From positions 1 to 8,797 of the forward strand of contig CAJPTB010000063.1 of the NCBI GenBank assembly GCA_905373325.1: DNA of 8,797 nucleotides, read 5' to 3'. The translations under genes were made by a program, and so were the position numbers. Below, piece after piece: positions 1-5,769 of this stretch. How positions within the stretch are numbered: the stretch's first letter is position 1; each line of letters opens with the position of its first letter. The DNA comes from an uncultured Ancrocorticia sp. (GTDB lineage Bacteria; Actinomycetota; Actinomycetes; Actinomycetales; Actinomycetaceae). The notes beneath the pieces are model-generated. The model had not been told where the DNA came from and did not search any database. It saw only the letters and a list, made by a program, of their open reading frames with translations.

Positions 1-662
1 CCATCCGCCTCCGGGCCGGCGCCCCCCGAGGGCGACCCCGCCGCCTCCGCTCGCCGAGATGCGCCAGCGGGAACGAAGGCTCCGACCGTCAGCAGATCCT
101 CACGCAAATTCACTTCCACGCGCATCGTAAATGCCATGGAGTTCAGGAAGTCCGCCCATCGCCGACCGTCGCCCCGGTCGCACAAAAGCCAAACGGCGTC
201 GCCGTCGTCGTAGACGAACGCGCCGTTCTCGATGTGCCCGGACGGGCTGAAGAGAAGTGCCTCGGTCGAGGCGCCGGGAGCGATGTCCGCGAGCGCCTGG
301 CTCAGCAGCGAGTGCAGCCAGCGGCGTCTGTCGGCTCCGCGCACGGCGACGACGTCGAGCCCCACAACCGTGAATCCGCGCCCTTCTTTCAGCGCGCGCC
401 ACTCCCCCGCGGGGTCGCCGTAGTGGGCGGGCACGTGTGCGTCGACGCCCGCAACGCCGTCGTTTGCAGCGCCGGCCGAGGCGTCCCGGCGGTCCACGAC
501 GCCTTCGTCTAAAGCGCCGTCGGCGCCGCCCGCCGCGCTTTCGCCGCCAGCGGCTCCGCCGCCCGAAGGATTGCGGATGTCTTCGGGGAAGACGGCGCCT
601 TTGAAGGTCCCGAGGGCCGCGCCTTCAAAATCCGAGAAGAAGGCCTTTTCGAGCTCGCCCAT
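1..662 (-). CDS. ygfZ: YgfZ/GcvT-like folate-binding protein, C-terminus missing
   Basis: The frame is open from ATG at 662 to the left window edge, giving about 220 residues. The C-terminal part, where the family's conserved Cys-containing motif normally lies, is outside the window. Residues ~78-190 match the aminomethyltransferase-like folate-binding domain of YgfZ proteins: an HYGDPAGEWRAL segment, then VVAVRGADRRRWLHSLLSQ, then LLFSPSGHIENGAF. Family knowledge: YgfZ (IBA57 in mitochondria) is a cytoplasmic tetrahydrofolate-binding protein that helps build or repair certain iron-sulfur enzymes. The ATG shares one base with the stop codon of the preceding nitrobindin-like gene (TGATG), so translation is probably coupled. 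Residues ~33-75 are a Gly/Ala/Asp-rich stretch that looks like a disordered linker and is not typical of the family, so the start could be annotated later by other methods. The family call is firm. The complete length is unknown. Confidence 0.85.
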   Translation of the reverse strand, partial: MGELEKAFFSDFEGAALGTFKGAVFPEDIRNPSGGGAAGGESAAGGADGALDEGVVDRRDASAGAANDGVAGVDAHVPAHYGDPAGEWRALKEGRGFTVVGLDVVAVRGADRRRWLHSLLSQALADIAPGASTEALLFSPSGHIENGAFVYDDGDAVWLLCDRGDGRRWADFLNSMAFTMRVEVNLREDLLTVGAFVPAGASRRAEAAGSPSGGAGPEAD

Positions 663-1234
663 CAGCCCTCGTCTCGGGAGAGCCGGCCGGCGATATACGT
701 CCGCATCTCGTGCCCGAAGGCAGCGATGTCGTAGGCATAGAACAGGTCTGACTGCACGAGGCCCGCGACGATCTTCGCGCCCTCGAAAGCCGCGGCCGTG
801 GGGACTGCGGCTATCGCGTCCGCCGCGAACTGGAGGCGCGGGCCGTCGATGAGGCCGGCCCACGTGATCGCGTGCCCGGCGGGGTTGGCGCTCACGGCTT
901 CGAGCACCGTTGCGCCATCGTGCTTTTCCGCTCCCGGAGCCGCGCGCACAAACCCGGACGAGCGCGTCCACAGCGTGTCTTTTGTGAGGCGGGAGTAAGC
1001 GGACAGCCCCGGCTCCTCCCTGTCGACCGCGCCGGCTTCCTCTCGCGCGAGCCACACCTGGGATTCGATGCGCAGGTAGGGGCCGCCGTCGTCGTTGTCG
1101 ACCGTCAGCTCGTGGAGACAAGCCGAAGCTTCAATGCCCTCGTACTCGAGGATGCCCGCGCCTTTCCATGAGCCGACAATCCAAGCCATGGGATACGTTT
1201 CGGGCGCGAGGCCCTCCGGGATGCTGAACACCAT
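662..1234 (-). CDS. Nitrobindin/FABP-like beta-barrel protein
   Basis: This 190-residue protein belongs to the bacterial FABP-like/nitrobindin family, to which Mycobacterium tuberculosis Rv0813c belongs. The diagnostic motif is GSWKGAG at residues 21-27. The alternating polar/hydrophobic pattern through the middle and the ending MRTYIAGRLSR fit a ten-strand barrel. Family knowledge: nitrobindins hold ferric heme through a His near the C-terminus and react with nitric oxide or peroxynitrite, and many actinobacterial members are annotated only as FABP-family proteins. By my unaided alignment the heme-ligand His position is Tyr180 here, with His175 nearby, so heme binding is doubtful. It is probably cytoplasmic, with no signal peptide. 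The gene lies 9 bases after the membrane-protein gene and overlaps ygfZ by one base, so all three are likely one transcript. The family call is firm. The ligand and function are uncertain. Confidence 0.85.
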   Translation of the reverse strand: MVFSIPEGLAPETYPMAWIVGSWKGAGILEYEGIEASACLHELTVDNDDGGPYLRIESQVWLAREEAGAVDREEPGLSAYSRLTKDTLWTRSSGFVRAAPGAEKHDGATVLEAVSANPAGHAITWAGLIDGPRLQFAADAIAAVPTAAAFEGAKIVAGLVQSDLFYAYDIAAFGHEMRTYIAGRLSRDEG

Positions 1235-1243
1235 GGCTCCAGG

Positions 1244-2245
1244 TTACGAGACGGCGAAGCTGAGGGCATAGACGATGACGCCAAGAGCGCAATGCGGGAC
1301 GACGGCGAGGGCGGCGGCGCCCGCCTTCGTCGATGCGACGCGGCTTCGGGCTGCGCCGTCGGCCAGTCCGGAGGTCGCGCCGAAGGCGAGGGCCATCGCG
1401 GCCAGCCAGGCAAGGGACCGAGTTTCAAAGCCGAGGCCGGTGACGTACAGATAGATCGCGCCGCCCGCGAAGGAGTACAAGAAACTGCGGGCGATGAGCC
1501 TGGCGGGACTGCTCGACGCATCGGATGCGGAGGCGTATCGGCCGAGCCCGCCGATCAGCAGGCACATGCCCGCAAGGACCACCGCCCCCGCTTCGTAGTT
1601 GCGCAACAGCAGGGGCCAAAAGCCGGAGGCGACGATCAGGATCGCACCGAGGAAGGTCGCCGAAACGCTCCCCAACAGGTTCTCGCGGCCGTCCTTTCGA
1701 AGCATTTCCGCCATGAAACAGAGGAAAATGGAGCCGGCGGCGACGAAGGCGAGGCTCTCGTACCCGGCCGACGCCGCGAGCACGGAGGCTGCTGCGACGA
1801 GCGAAAGGACTCCGCGGGCGAGCCTCGGGTTGCGAATCCGGGCCGCTTCGGGCCACCCGCCGACGACGACGGCCGCCAAGCCCAACATGACGACGACGCC
1901 CGGGATCGCCGACGGCGCCACGAAAGCGTCGCCGTTGCACACGTCAAGGTCCACAGTCCCGCAGTTCCCGTCGGGGCATTGGGCGGCGCACGGGCCTTTT
2001 TCGTAGACAAAGGCGGCGACTATTCCTGCGGCGCCCAGCGCCACGGCCGCGCAAAAGGAAGTCACGAGCGCCGCCGCCTTGGGCGTGAAGGAGATCGACG
2101 GGAGCTTCGACGATGCGCCGCCTTCCCGCTCCCGGGAAACGGCCGACGCGCCGTCTCCCGCGATCCGAGCCTTCTTGGCGCGCTCAGCCGCGGCATAGGG
2201 GCTCGACGTCACAGTCGGTTCGTCGGGATTGCTCGAATCGCTCAT
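1244..2245 (-). CDS. Polytopic membrane protein of unknown function
   Basis: I do not recognise the family of this 333-residue protein. It has a polar, charged, probably cytoplasmic N-terminus (residues 1-55), then roughly eight to nine hydrophobic segments: about 57-80, 112-132, 143-163, 165-182, 190-213, 219-235, 249-270, 275-293 and 307-331. The loop between the first two segments contains four cysteines (Cys86, 90, 95, 103) in a short Gly/Asp-rich stretch, which could form disulfides or bind a metal. If the N-terminus is inside the cell, this loop is outside. The start is ATG at 2245 with no strong ribosome-binding site (AATTCGAAGT lies immediately upstream). It is the first gene of the operon with the nitrobindin-like gene and ygfZ. 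A small-molecule permease or a membrane-protein accessory role are both possible. A longer plus-strand open frame over this gene is a GC-rich shadow. Confidence 0.75.
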   Translation of the reverse strand: MSDSSNPDEPTVTSSPYAAAERAKKARIAGDGASAVSREREGGASSKLPSISFTPKAAALVTSFCAAVALGAAGIVAAFVYEKGPCAAQCPDGNCGTVDLDVCNGDAFVAPSAIPGVVVMLGLAAVVVGGWPEAARIRNPRLARGVLSLVAAASVLAASAGYESLAFVAAGSIFLCFMAEMLRKDGRENLLGSVSATFLGAILIVASGFWPLLLRNYEAGAVVLAGMCLLIGGLGRYASASDASSSPARLIARSFLYSFAGGAIYLYVTGLGFETRSLAWLAAMALAFGATSGLADGAARSRVASTKAGAAALAVVPHCALGVIVYALSFAVS

Positions 2246-2407
2246 ACTTCGAATTCTTGCACGTTAAGGCGCGCAACGTGGAACCGCGCGCCCGGCGGCC
2301 GAAACCGCGCCCCGGGAGTCGCGCGGGTTCCCTGGGAGGCACGCTCGCATCCCGCCCCGGCCGTCGAAAGCGCACGGGCAGCCCGCGTCCGGCCCGCGCG
2401 CAAGAAC

Positions 2408-2437
2408 GTGACACACCCTACATGGCCGTGTTATGCT
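2408..2437 (+). promoter_or_regulatory. Possible sigma-70-type promoter
   Basis: GTGACA (2408-2413) matches the -35 consensus at five of six positions. TATGCT (2432-2437) is a plausible -10 box, and the spacer is 18 bases. Transcription would start near 2443-2445 and run into the hairpins and palindrome that end at 2564. There is no plus-strand gene before that palindrome, so the promoter would make a short RNA or a leader. Matches this good also occur by chance. Confidence 0.3.
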
Positions 2438-2442
2438 CATTT

Positions 2443-2575
2443 CAGACATCGGATCGCGAAAGCCCCGGGCTCCAACTATTGCCGCTGCGAGCGGCCTTCG
2501 CGCCGACTGGCGCTCTCAGGTCCGGTGTCCTTCATGGAGAGGGCCGCATATATGCGGCCCTCTCTTAATTGGATC
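2443..2575 (+). ncRNA. Candidate small structured RNA or leader
   Basis: Between the possible promoter and the TTAATT tail after the palindrome lie about 130 bases. They contain GCCGC-TGCGA-GCGGC (2481-2495) and GCGCC-GACT-GGCGC (2500-2513) hairpins, followed by the 12-bp-stem palindrome. No convincing open reading frame fills the interval. I do not recognise an RNA family: CAGGTCCGG at 2518-2526 resembles part of the signal recognition particle RNA, but the rest of that signature is absent. It could instead be an attenuated leader of the phosphate operon, whose start codon lies 255 bases further on. Confidence 0.3.
2537..2575 (+). terminator. Perfect 28-bp palindrome, likely intrinsic terminator
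   Basis: Positions 2537-2564 are a perfect palindrome. The left arm is GAGAGGGCCGCA, the centre is TATA, and the right arm is TGCGGCCCTCTC. As RNA it forms a 12-bp, mostly G-C stem with a four-base loop. On the plus strand it is followed by TTAATT and later TCTTTCT, a modest U-rich tail. On the minus strand no U-tract follows. This suggests termination of rightward transcription. A dyad DNA-binding site is the alternative. Confidence 0.55.
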
Positions 2576-2758
2576 TTTCTGCGATTGACGACGGAGACAT
2601 CCGAGACGGTGCAGCATCCGATTGACGGGGCGTCTCCCGCGTCGCGACGCGCGGGGCACAGGCCCTGCACATAGAACTTTTCCGACTTGCCAAGCATAAG
2701 ACTCTCAAACACCCCAGCCCTTCCCACCGCATTGTCCGGCCGCATTAGTCACCAGTCC

Positions 2759-2784
2759 CCAATGTGTCCTATTCTGAACATTGG
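2759..2784. promoter_or_regulatory. Inverted repeat over probable phosphate-operon promoter
   Basis: CCAATGT (2759-2765) and ACATTGG (2778-2784) form a perfect 7-bp inverted repeat with a 12-base spacer. A possible -10 box, TATTCT (2770-2775), lies inside the spacer, about 55 bases before the DUF47 start codon. I cannot find a convincing -35 element. A site placed like this could bind a repressor that blocks the promoter. It does not resemble the direct-repeat PHO boxes of actinobacterial PhoP. Confidence 0.35.
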
Positions 2785-2829
2785 ACCGCGTCCATACGAA
2801 TGCGGCACAGGCGAATTCAGGAGATCCCA

Positions 2830-3450
2830 GTGTCCCCAAAGTTCAAGAAGACCGACACGCTGTTTCAGCTGCTCGCGACTCAAGCTTCTTTCCTTGTGAC
2901 GGCCGCCGACAGGCTCTCGGACGTCATCAACGCGTCTCCGGCGGACCGGTCGACGCTGCAGCAGAAACTGCATGAAGCCGAGCAAGGCGCCGACGAAGCG
3001 TGCCACTCGGTCTTGAAGCTCATCAACCAATCGTTCGTCCTCCCTTTTGACAGGGAGGATTTGTATTCGCTTGCAGACGATCTGGACGACGTCGTCGACC
3101 TCATTGACGAAGCAGGAGACAACATCGTCCTCTACAAGCCGCTGACGCTTCCCGACGGCGCGAAAACGCAGGTTGAGCTGCTCCAGAAATGCGCGCAGCT
3201 GACCCAGAGCCACATCGGCAATCTCGCCTCAATCAACGAGAACATCCGCGAATACTGGGTGACTCTCAACGAAATCGAGAACCAGGGCGACAAGCTCTAT
3301 CGGTCGATGATCGCCGAGCTTTTCAACGGCGGGACCGACGCCCTCGAAGTGCTCAAGATCAAGGCCGTTCTCGACGCCCTCGAGGGCGCCTTGGACGCCT
3401 TCGAAGACCTCTCATCGACGGTGGAGTCGATCGCCATAAAGGAGTCCTGA
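2830..3450 (+). CDS. DUF47/PhoU-like phosphate transport accessory protein
   Basis: This is a 206-residue all-helical protein of the DUF47 (PhoU-related) family, cytoplasmic with no signal or membrane segment. It contains two PhoU-type acidic helical modules: LHEAEQGADEACHSVLKL leading to DDLDDVVDLIDE (residues 48-94), and LNEIENQGDKLYRSMIAELF leading to ALDAFEDLSS (residues 146-196). The acidic clusters are the metal-binding type seen in PhoU. Family knowledge: DUF47 proteins are encoded beside Pit-type transporters and are thought to regulate them, as with pap-pitH1 in Streptomyces coelicolor. I chose the GTG at 2830 because AGGAGA (2819-2824) lies five bases upstream and the length then matches the family. 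An upstream in-frame GTG at 2764 would add 22 atypical residues and cut into the inverted repeat. It is three bases from the Pit gene, so the two are certainly co-transcribed. Confidence 0.92.
   Translation: MSPKFKKTDTLFQLLATQASFLVTAADRLSDVINASPADRSTLQQKLHEAEQGADEACHSVLKLINQSFVLPFDREDLYSLADDLDDVVDLIDEAGDNIVLYKPLTLPDGAKTQVELLQKCAQLTQSHIGNLASINENIREYWVTLNEIENQGDKLYRSMIAELFNGGTDALEVLKIKAVLDALEGALDAFEDLSSTVESIAIKES
3438..3444 (+). promoter_or_regulatory. Ribosome-binding site of the Pit gene
   Basis: AAAGGAG lies inside the last codons of the DUF47 gene, nine bases before the ATG at 3454. It supports coupled translation and fixes the start of the permease. Confidence 0.7.
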
Positions 3451-3453
3451 CGC

Positions 3454-4467
3454 ATGGAGGGCACCCTCGCTTTAGTTTCAGTCATCGTTGTGGTCGCCCT
3501 GATCTTTGACTTCACCAACGGCTTCCACGACGCCGCCAACGCGATAGCCACCGCCGTCGCCACGCGCGCCCTGACTCCCAGGCGGGCGCTCGAAATGGCC
3601 GCGGTCATGAACTTCGTCGGAGCGCTTCTGGGCCAAGAAGTGGCGAAGACGATCGGGGACGGAATCGTCGAGATTTCGCCCGACGCCGGAAAGGTCGGGC
3701 TCGTCTTGGTGCTGGGCTCCCTCATAGGCGCCATCGCATGGAACCTCGTCACGTGGTGGTTCGGCCTGCCGTCGTCGTCCTCCCACGCGCTCATCGGCTC
3801 CCTCGCCGGGGCGGGCTTGGCCGTGTCTTTCGCGGTTCACTGGAGCGTCATCTTCGACAAGGTCATCGTCCCGATGATCGTCTCCCCCCTCGTCGGCTTC
3901 ACAATCGCCTACGTGCTGATGAAGCTGTTGCTGATGGCGATGGCCAAGGCCGCCTACCGGAAAACCATGCGCGGATTCCGCTACGCCCAGCGCTTTTCCT
4001 CCGCGGCCATCGCGTTGGGCCACGGCCTCCAGGACGCGCAGAAGACGATGGGCGTCATCGTCATCGCTCTGACGGCGGGCGGCTACCACACGTCCACCAA
4101 CGCGGACATTCCCCTGTGGGTCATTCTTTCAGCGGCGGCCGCGATTTCCCTCGGCACGTACTCGGGGGGAATGCGCATCATGAAGACTCTGGGGTCGAAG
4201 ATCATCGACCTCGACCCCGCGCGAGGGTTCGTCGCCGAGTCGGTTTCCGCCAGCGTTCTCTACACCACCGCGTTTCTCTGGCATGCACCCATCTCGACGA
4301 CGCACACCGTCACCGCCTCGATCATGGGCGTGGGCGCGACGAAGCGGCGCTCGGCCGTCCGCTGGGGCATAGCCGGCAACATCGTCACCGCCTGGGTGCT
4401 GACCTTCCCCGCTGCGGGCTTGGTCGGTTTCGTGGCAACGTGGCTGATCCACGCCGTGGCAGTCTAG
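3454..4467 (+). CDS. pit: PiT-family low-affinity inorganic phosphate transporter
   Basis: This 337-residue integral membrane protein is of the PHO4/PiT family. It imports phosphate, often as a neutral metal-phosphate complex, driven by the proton gradient in bacterial members. The N-terminal signature DFTNGFHDAANAIATA is at residues 19-34. GLPSSSSHALIG (104-115) and the second-half counterparts GHGLQDAQKTMG (189-200) and WHAPISTTHTVTAS (276-289) show the inverted repeat of the family. About ten hydrophobic segments can be seen. The length is typical of the short actinobacterial form (Streptomyces pitH1 type) and lacks the long central loop of larger homologues. It is co-transcribed with the upstream DUF47 gene. 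It is complete, with all expected motifs and nothing unusual. A possible weak terminator lies about 300 bases downstream. Confidence 0.95.
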   Translation: MEGTLALVSVIVVVALIFDFTNGFHDAANAIATAVATRALTPRRALEMAAVMNFVGALLGQEVAKTIGDGIVEISPDAGKVGLVLVLGSLIGAIAWNLVTWWFGLPSSSSHALIGSLAGAGLAVSFAVHWSVIFDKVIVPMIVSPLVGFTIAYVLMKLLLMAMAKAAYRKTMRGFRYAQRFSSAAIALGHGLQDAQKTMGVIVIALTAGGYHTSTNADIPLWVILSAAAAISLGTYSGGMRIMKTLGSKIIDLDPARGFVAESVSASVLYTTAFLWHAPISTTHTVTASIMGVGATKRRSAVRWGIAGNIVTAWVLTFPAAGLVGFVATWLIHAVAV

Positions 4468-4760
4468 CTCTGGCCCTGACCGGCCTTTGTCGTCTCAGTC
4501 TGACTGTTGCCCGCCCTGGTCGGCTCCGATTCGCTGCGGCGGACTCTCCGCTGCTCTAGCGTGCCGCAGCCGGCTCCGGCTCGACGCTGCTCGCGCTGAC
4601 TCGCAATAGCTGGCCTTGGCCGCTCTCGCTAACTCTGACTTACCGCTGTTGACCAGGGCGGGCCGCCATCTCTTCGTCGGCTCCAGCTCCTCACTGTTGA
4701 CTCCCGCTCAACACCGCTCTGACGCTGGCCGACCACTGCTGGCGCTGCGGCCATTGTCGG
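4468..4760. other. A-poor, pyrimidine-skewed low-complexity spacer
   Basis: No gene is supported here. The plus strand is strongly depleted in A and rich in C and T; by hand count, 4501-4560 has 4 A against 15 T. It is built of recurring short words such as CTGAC, TTGAC, GCTGGCC and CGCTGCT. Short open frames crossing it have no family resemblance. It follows the Pit stop codon directly and may be decayed repetitive sequence or a long 3' untranslated stretch. Confidence 0.5.
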
Positions 4761-4777
4761 GGGCTTTACCCCGTTTT
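4758..4777 (+). terminator. Weak intrinsic terminator of phosphate operon
   Basis: CGGGG (4758-4762) pairs with CCCCG (4769-4773) around the loop GCTTTA and is followed directly by TTTT. The stem is only five base pairs but all G-C. It lies about 290 bases after the Pit stop codon and before the lipoprotein gene, where a terminator would be expected. Confidence 0.35.
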
Positions 4778-4881
4778 GGACAGTTCCTCCGCCGAGCAGG
4801 CCCTTGACGTTAGGCTGGTGTTTGCACGGTCGGCTTGCAGGCTCGCCCGTGGATTTGGAACGCCTGTCCCTTTCTGGAGTT

Positions 4882-4887
4882 GAGGAG
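4882..4887 (+). promoter_or_regulatory. Ribosome-binding site deciding the lipoprotein start
   Basis: GAGGAG lies seven bases before ATG 4895. It selects this start over an in-frame codon at 4835, and the shorter protein then begins with a proper lipoprotein signal peptide. Confidence 0.75.
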
Positions 4888-4894
4888 ATTGAAT

Positions 4895-5683
4895 ATGGCT
4901 ATCCTCAGAAGACGCTTTTCCCGTCTCATTGTCTGCTTGATCGGCGTCGTCGCTTTCCTTTTGGCCGGATGCAAGATCGACGGAACAGTCGAGCTCCAAG
5001 CCGACGGAAGCACGAAGATCGACCTGACCTTCGAAGACTCCGACGGCAAAATGACCAAAATCCATCAAACGTGCGACAATTTTCGCGTCATGTTTCTGGG
5101 GAAAGTTACATTTATAAAGAACCCCAAAATTGAGGATATTACACCTCCAGGAGGAAACGTTACCTGCAGAGTAACGTCAAACGAACCGTTCTTTGGAAAT
5201 GTCCGTTTTATAGAGAAAGAGGATACTTATTTACTTACTTATCCTCGCAATAATGATGAAGACGATTCAAGCGGTTTTAAAACGCGAATAGTAATAACGA
5301 TGCCAGGAAAAGTCATCAGATCTACCCAAGGAAAAATAAGTGGCCGAAAAGTGACTATAGAGAATCTGGATTTTCTTTCTCGGGGAGGTTCCATAGTCTC
5401 AGCCAAAGGTGATCGAACGCCACAGAATTCAACTTCCGTCAAGGAGCCGACCGGTTCTTCGGGTAGGAGGTCTGGTGTGTCATCGTCGGTCTCTGGCGGA
5501 TTTCCTGTGTGGGGATGGGTCGGCGTCGGCACAGGAGCCGCGGCCGTTGTCGTAATTGTTGCTTTCATAGCTGGACGCAAAAGACAGGCAGCGGCTGGGG
5601 CTTCTGGGCCAGGCCGACCAGGGACGGGGCCTGGGGTCCAGCAGGGGCTTTCCCCGAAGGGTCAGGGGCCGCAGCCGCACTGA
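4895..5683 (+). CDS. LppM-like lipoprotein with C-terminal membrane segment
   Basis: This is a 262-residue protein. A basic N-terminus (RRRFSR) and a hydrophobic core end in a lipobox LLAGC, with the lipidated Cys at residue 26. Residues ~27-172 resemble the LppM domain: KIDGTVELQADGSTKIDLTF at the start and MPGKVIRSTQGKISGRKVTI near the end, with Cys60 and Cys91 able to form a disulfide. A Ser/Gly linker follows (about 173-202), then one membrane span (about 203-226), the basic stop RKRQ and a Gly/Pro tail that would be cytoplasmic. So the domain is tethered at both ends on the outer face of the membrane. Family knowledge: mycobacterial LppM affects phagosome trafficking, but its molecular role is unclear. 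The part encoded by about 5090-5360 is far richer in A/T than the rest of the window (20 G/C of 60 bases in 5221-5280). It is convergent with the 578-residue gene. Confidence 0.8.
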   Translation: MAILRRRFSRLIVCLIGVVAFLLAGCKIDGTVELQADGSTKIDLTFEDSDGKMTKIHQTCDNFRVMFLGKVTFIKNPKIEDITPPGGNVTCRVTSNEPFFGNVRFIEKEDTYLLTYPRNNDEDDSSGFKTRIVITMPGKVIRSTQGKISGRKVTIENLDFLSRGGSIVSAKGDRTPQNSTSVKEPTGSSGRRSGVSSSVSGGFPVWGWVGVGTGAAAVVVIVAFIAGRKRQAAAGASGPGRPGTGPGVQQGLSPKGQGPQPH

Positions 5684-5710
5684 CAACGGCGCGGCTCGGC
5701 CAACGCGGAA

Positions 5711-5754
5711 CGGGTGGGTGCGGGGGCCAACCGGTGCCCGCACCCACCCGTTTG
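5711..5754 (+). terminator. Strong intrinsic terminator after the lipoprotein gene
   Basis: CGGGTGGGTGCGGG (5711-5724) is perfectly complementary to CCCGCACCCACCCG (5737-5750). This gives a 14-bp stem with a 12-base loop, followed by TTTGTTGTGTGTTT on the plus strand. It lies 27 bases after the lipoprotein stop, between convergent genes. The minus strand lacks a U-rich tail after the stem, so it mainly serves the plus-strand gene, though the stem may also stall leftward transcripts. Confidence 0.8.
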
Positions 5755-5769
5755 TTGTGTGTTTGCGCC

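Larger units (their letters stand above)
2246..2829. other. Divergent intergenic region with candidate RNA and operator
   Basis: This is a 584-base gap between the minus-strand operon and the phosphate operon, with no convincing protein gene. Going rightwards it holds: a G/C-rich stretch (2280-2400) in which I see nothing clear; a possible plus-strand promoter (2408-2437); small hairpins at 2481-2495 and 2500-2513; a perfect palindrome at 2537-2564; a 14-bp perfect palindrome CGCGTCGCGACGCG at 2638-2651; and an inverted repeat at 2759-2784 close to the phosphate genes. The octamer GATTGACG occurs twice (2583-2590 and 2620-2627), 37 bases apart. Open frames here lack family resemblance and usable ribosome-binding sites. 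Confidence 0.7.

Noticed and set aside
2514..2530. Signal recognition particle RNA
   Set aside because: CAGGTCCGG matches part of the apical motif, but the GGAA tetraloop, the AGCAGC side and the long pairing arms are absent.
1292..2674. 460-residue plus-strand open frame
   Set aside because: It lies antisense to the membrane-protein gene, is rich in Arg/Gly/Asp/His with no domain or ribosome-binding site, and its length is explained by high GC content.
4804..4832. Promoter with TTGACG for the lipoprotein gene
   Set aside because: The -35-like word is good, but no reasonable -10 box occurs at 15-19 bases downstream.
5144..5177. Inverted repeats CCTCC-A-GGAGG and ACGTTAC/GTAACGT
   Set aside because: Both lie inside the lipoprotein coding sequence. 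No start codon follows the internal GGAGG at a useful distance, so they are probably chance or local mRNA structure.
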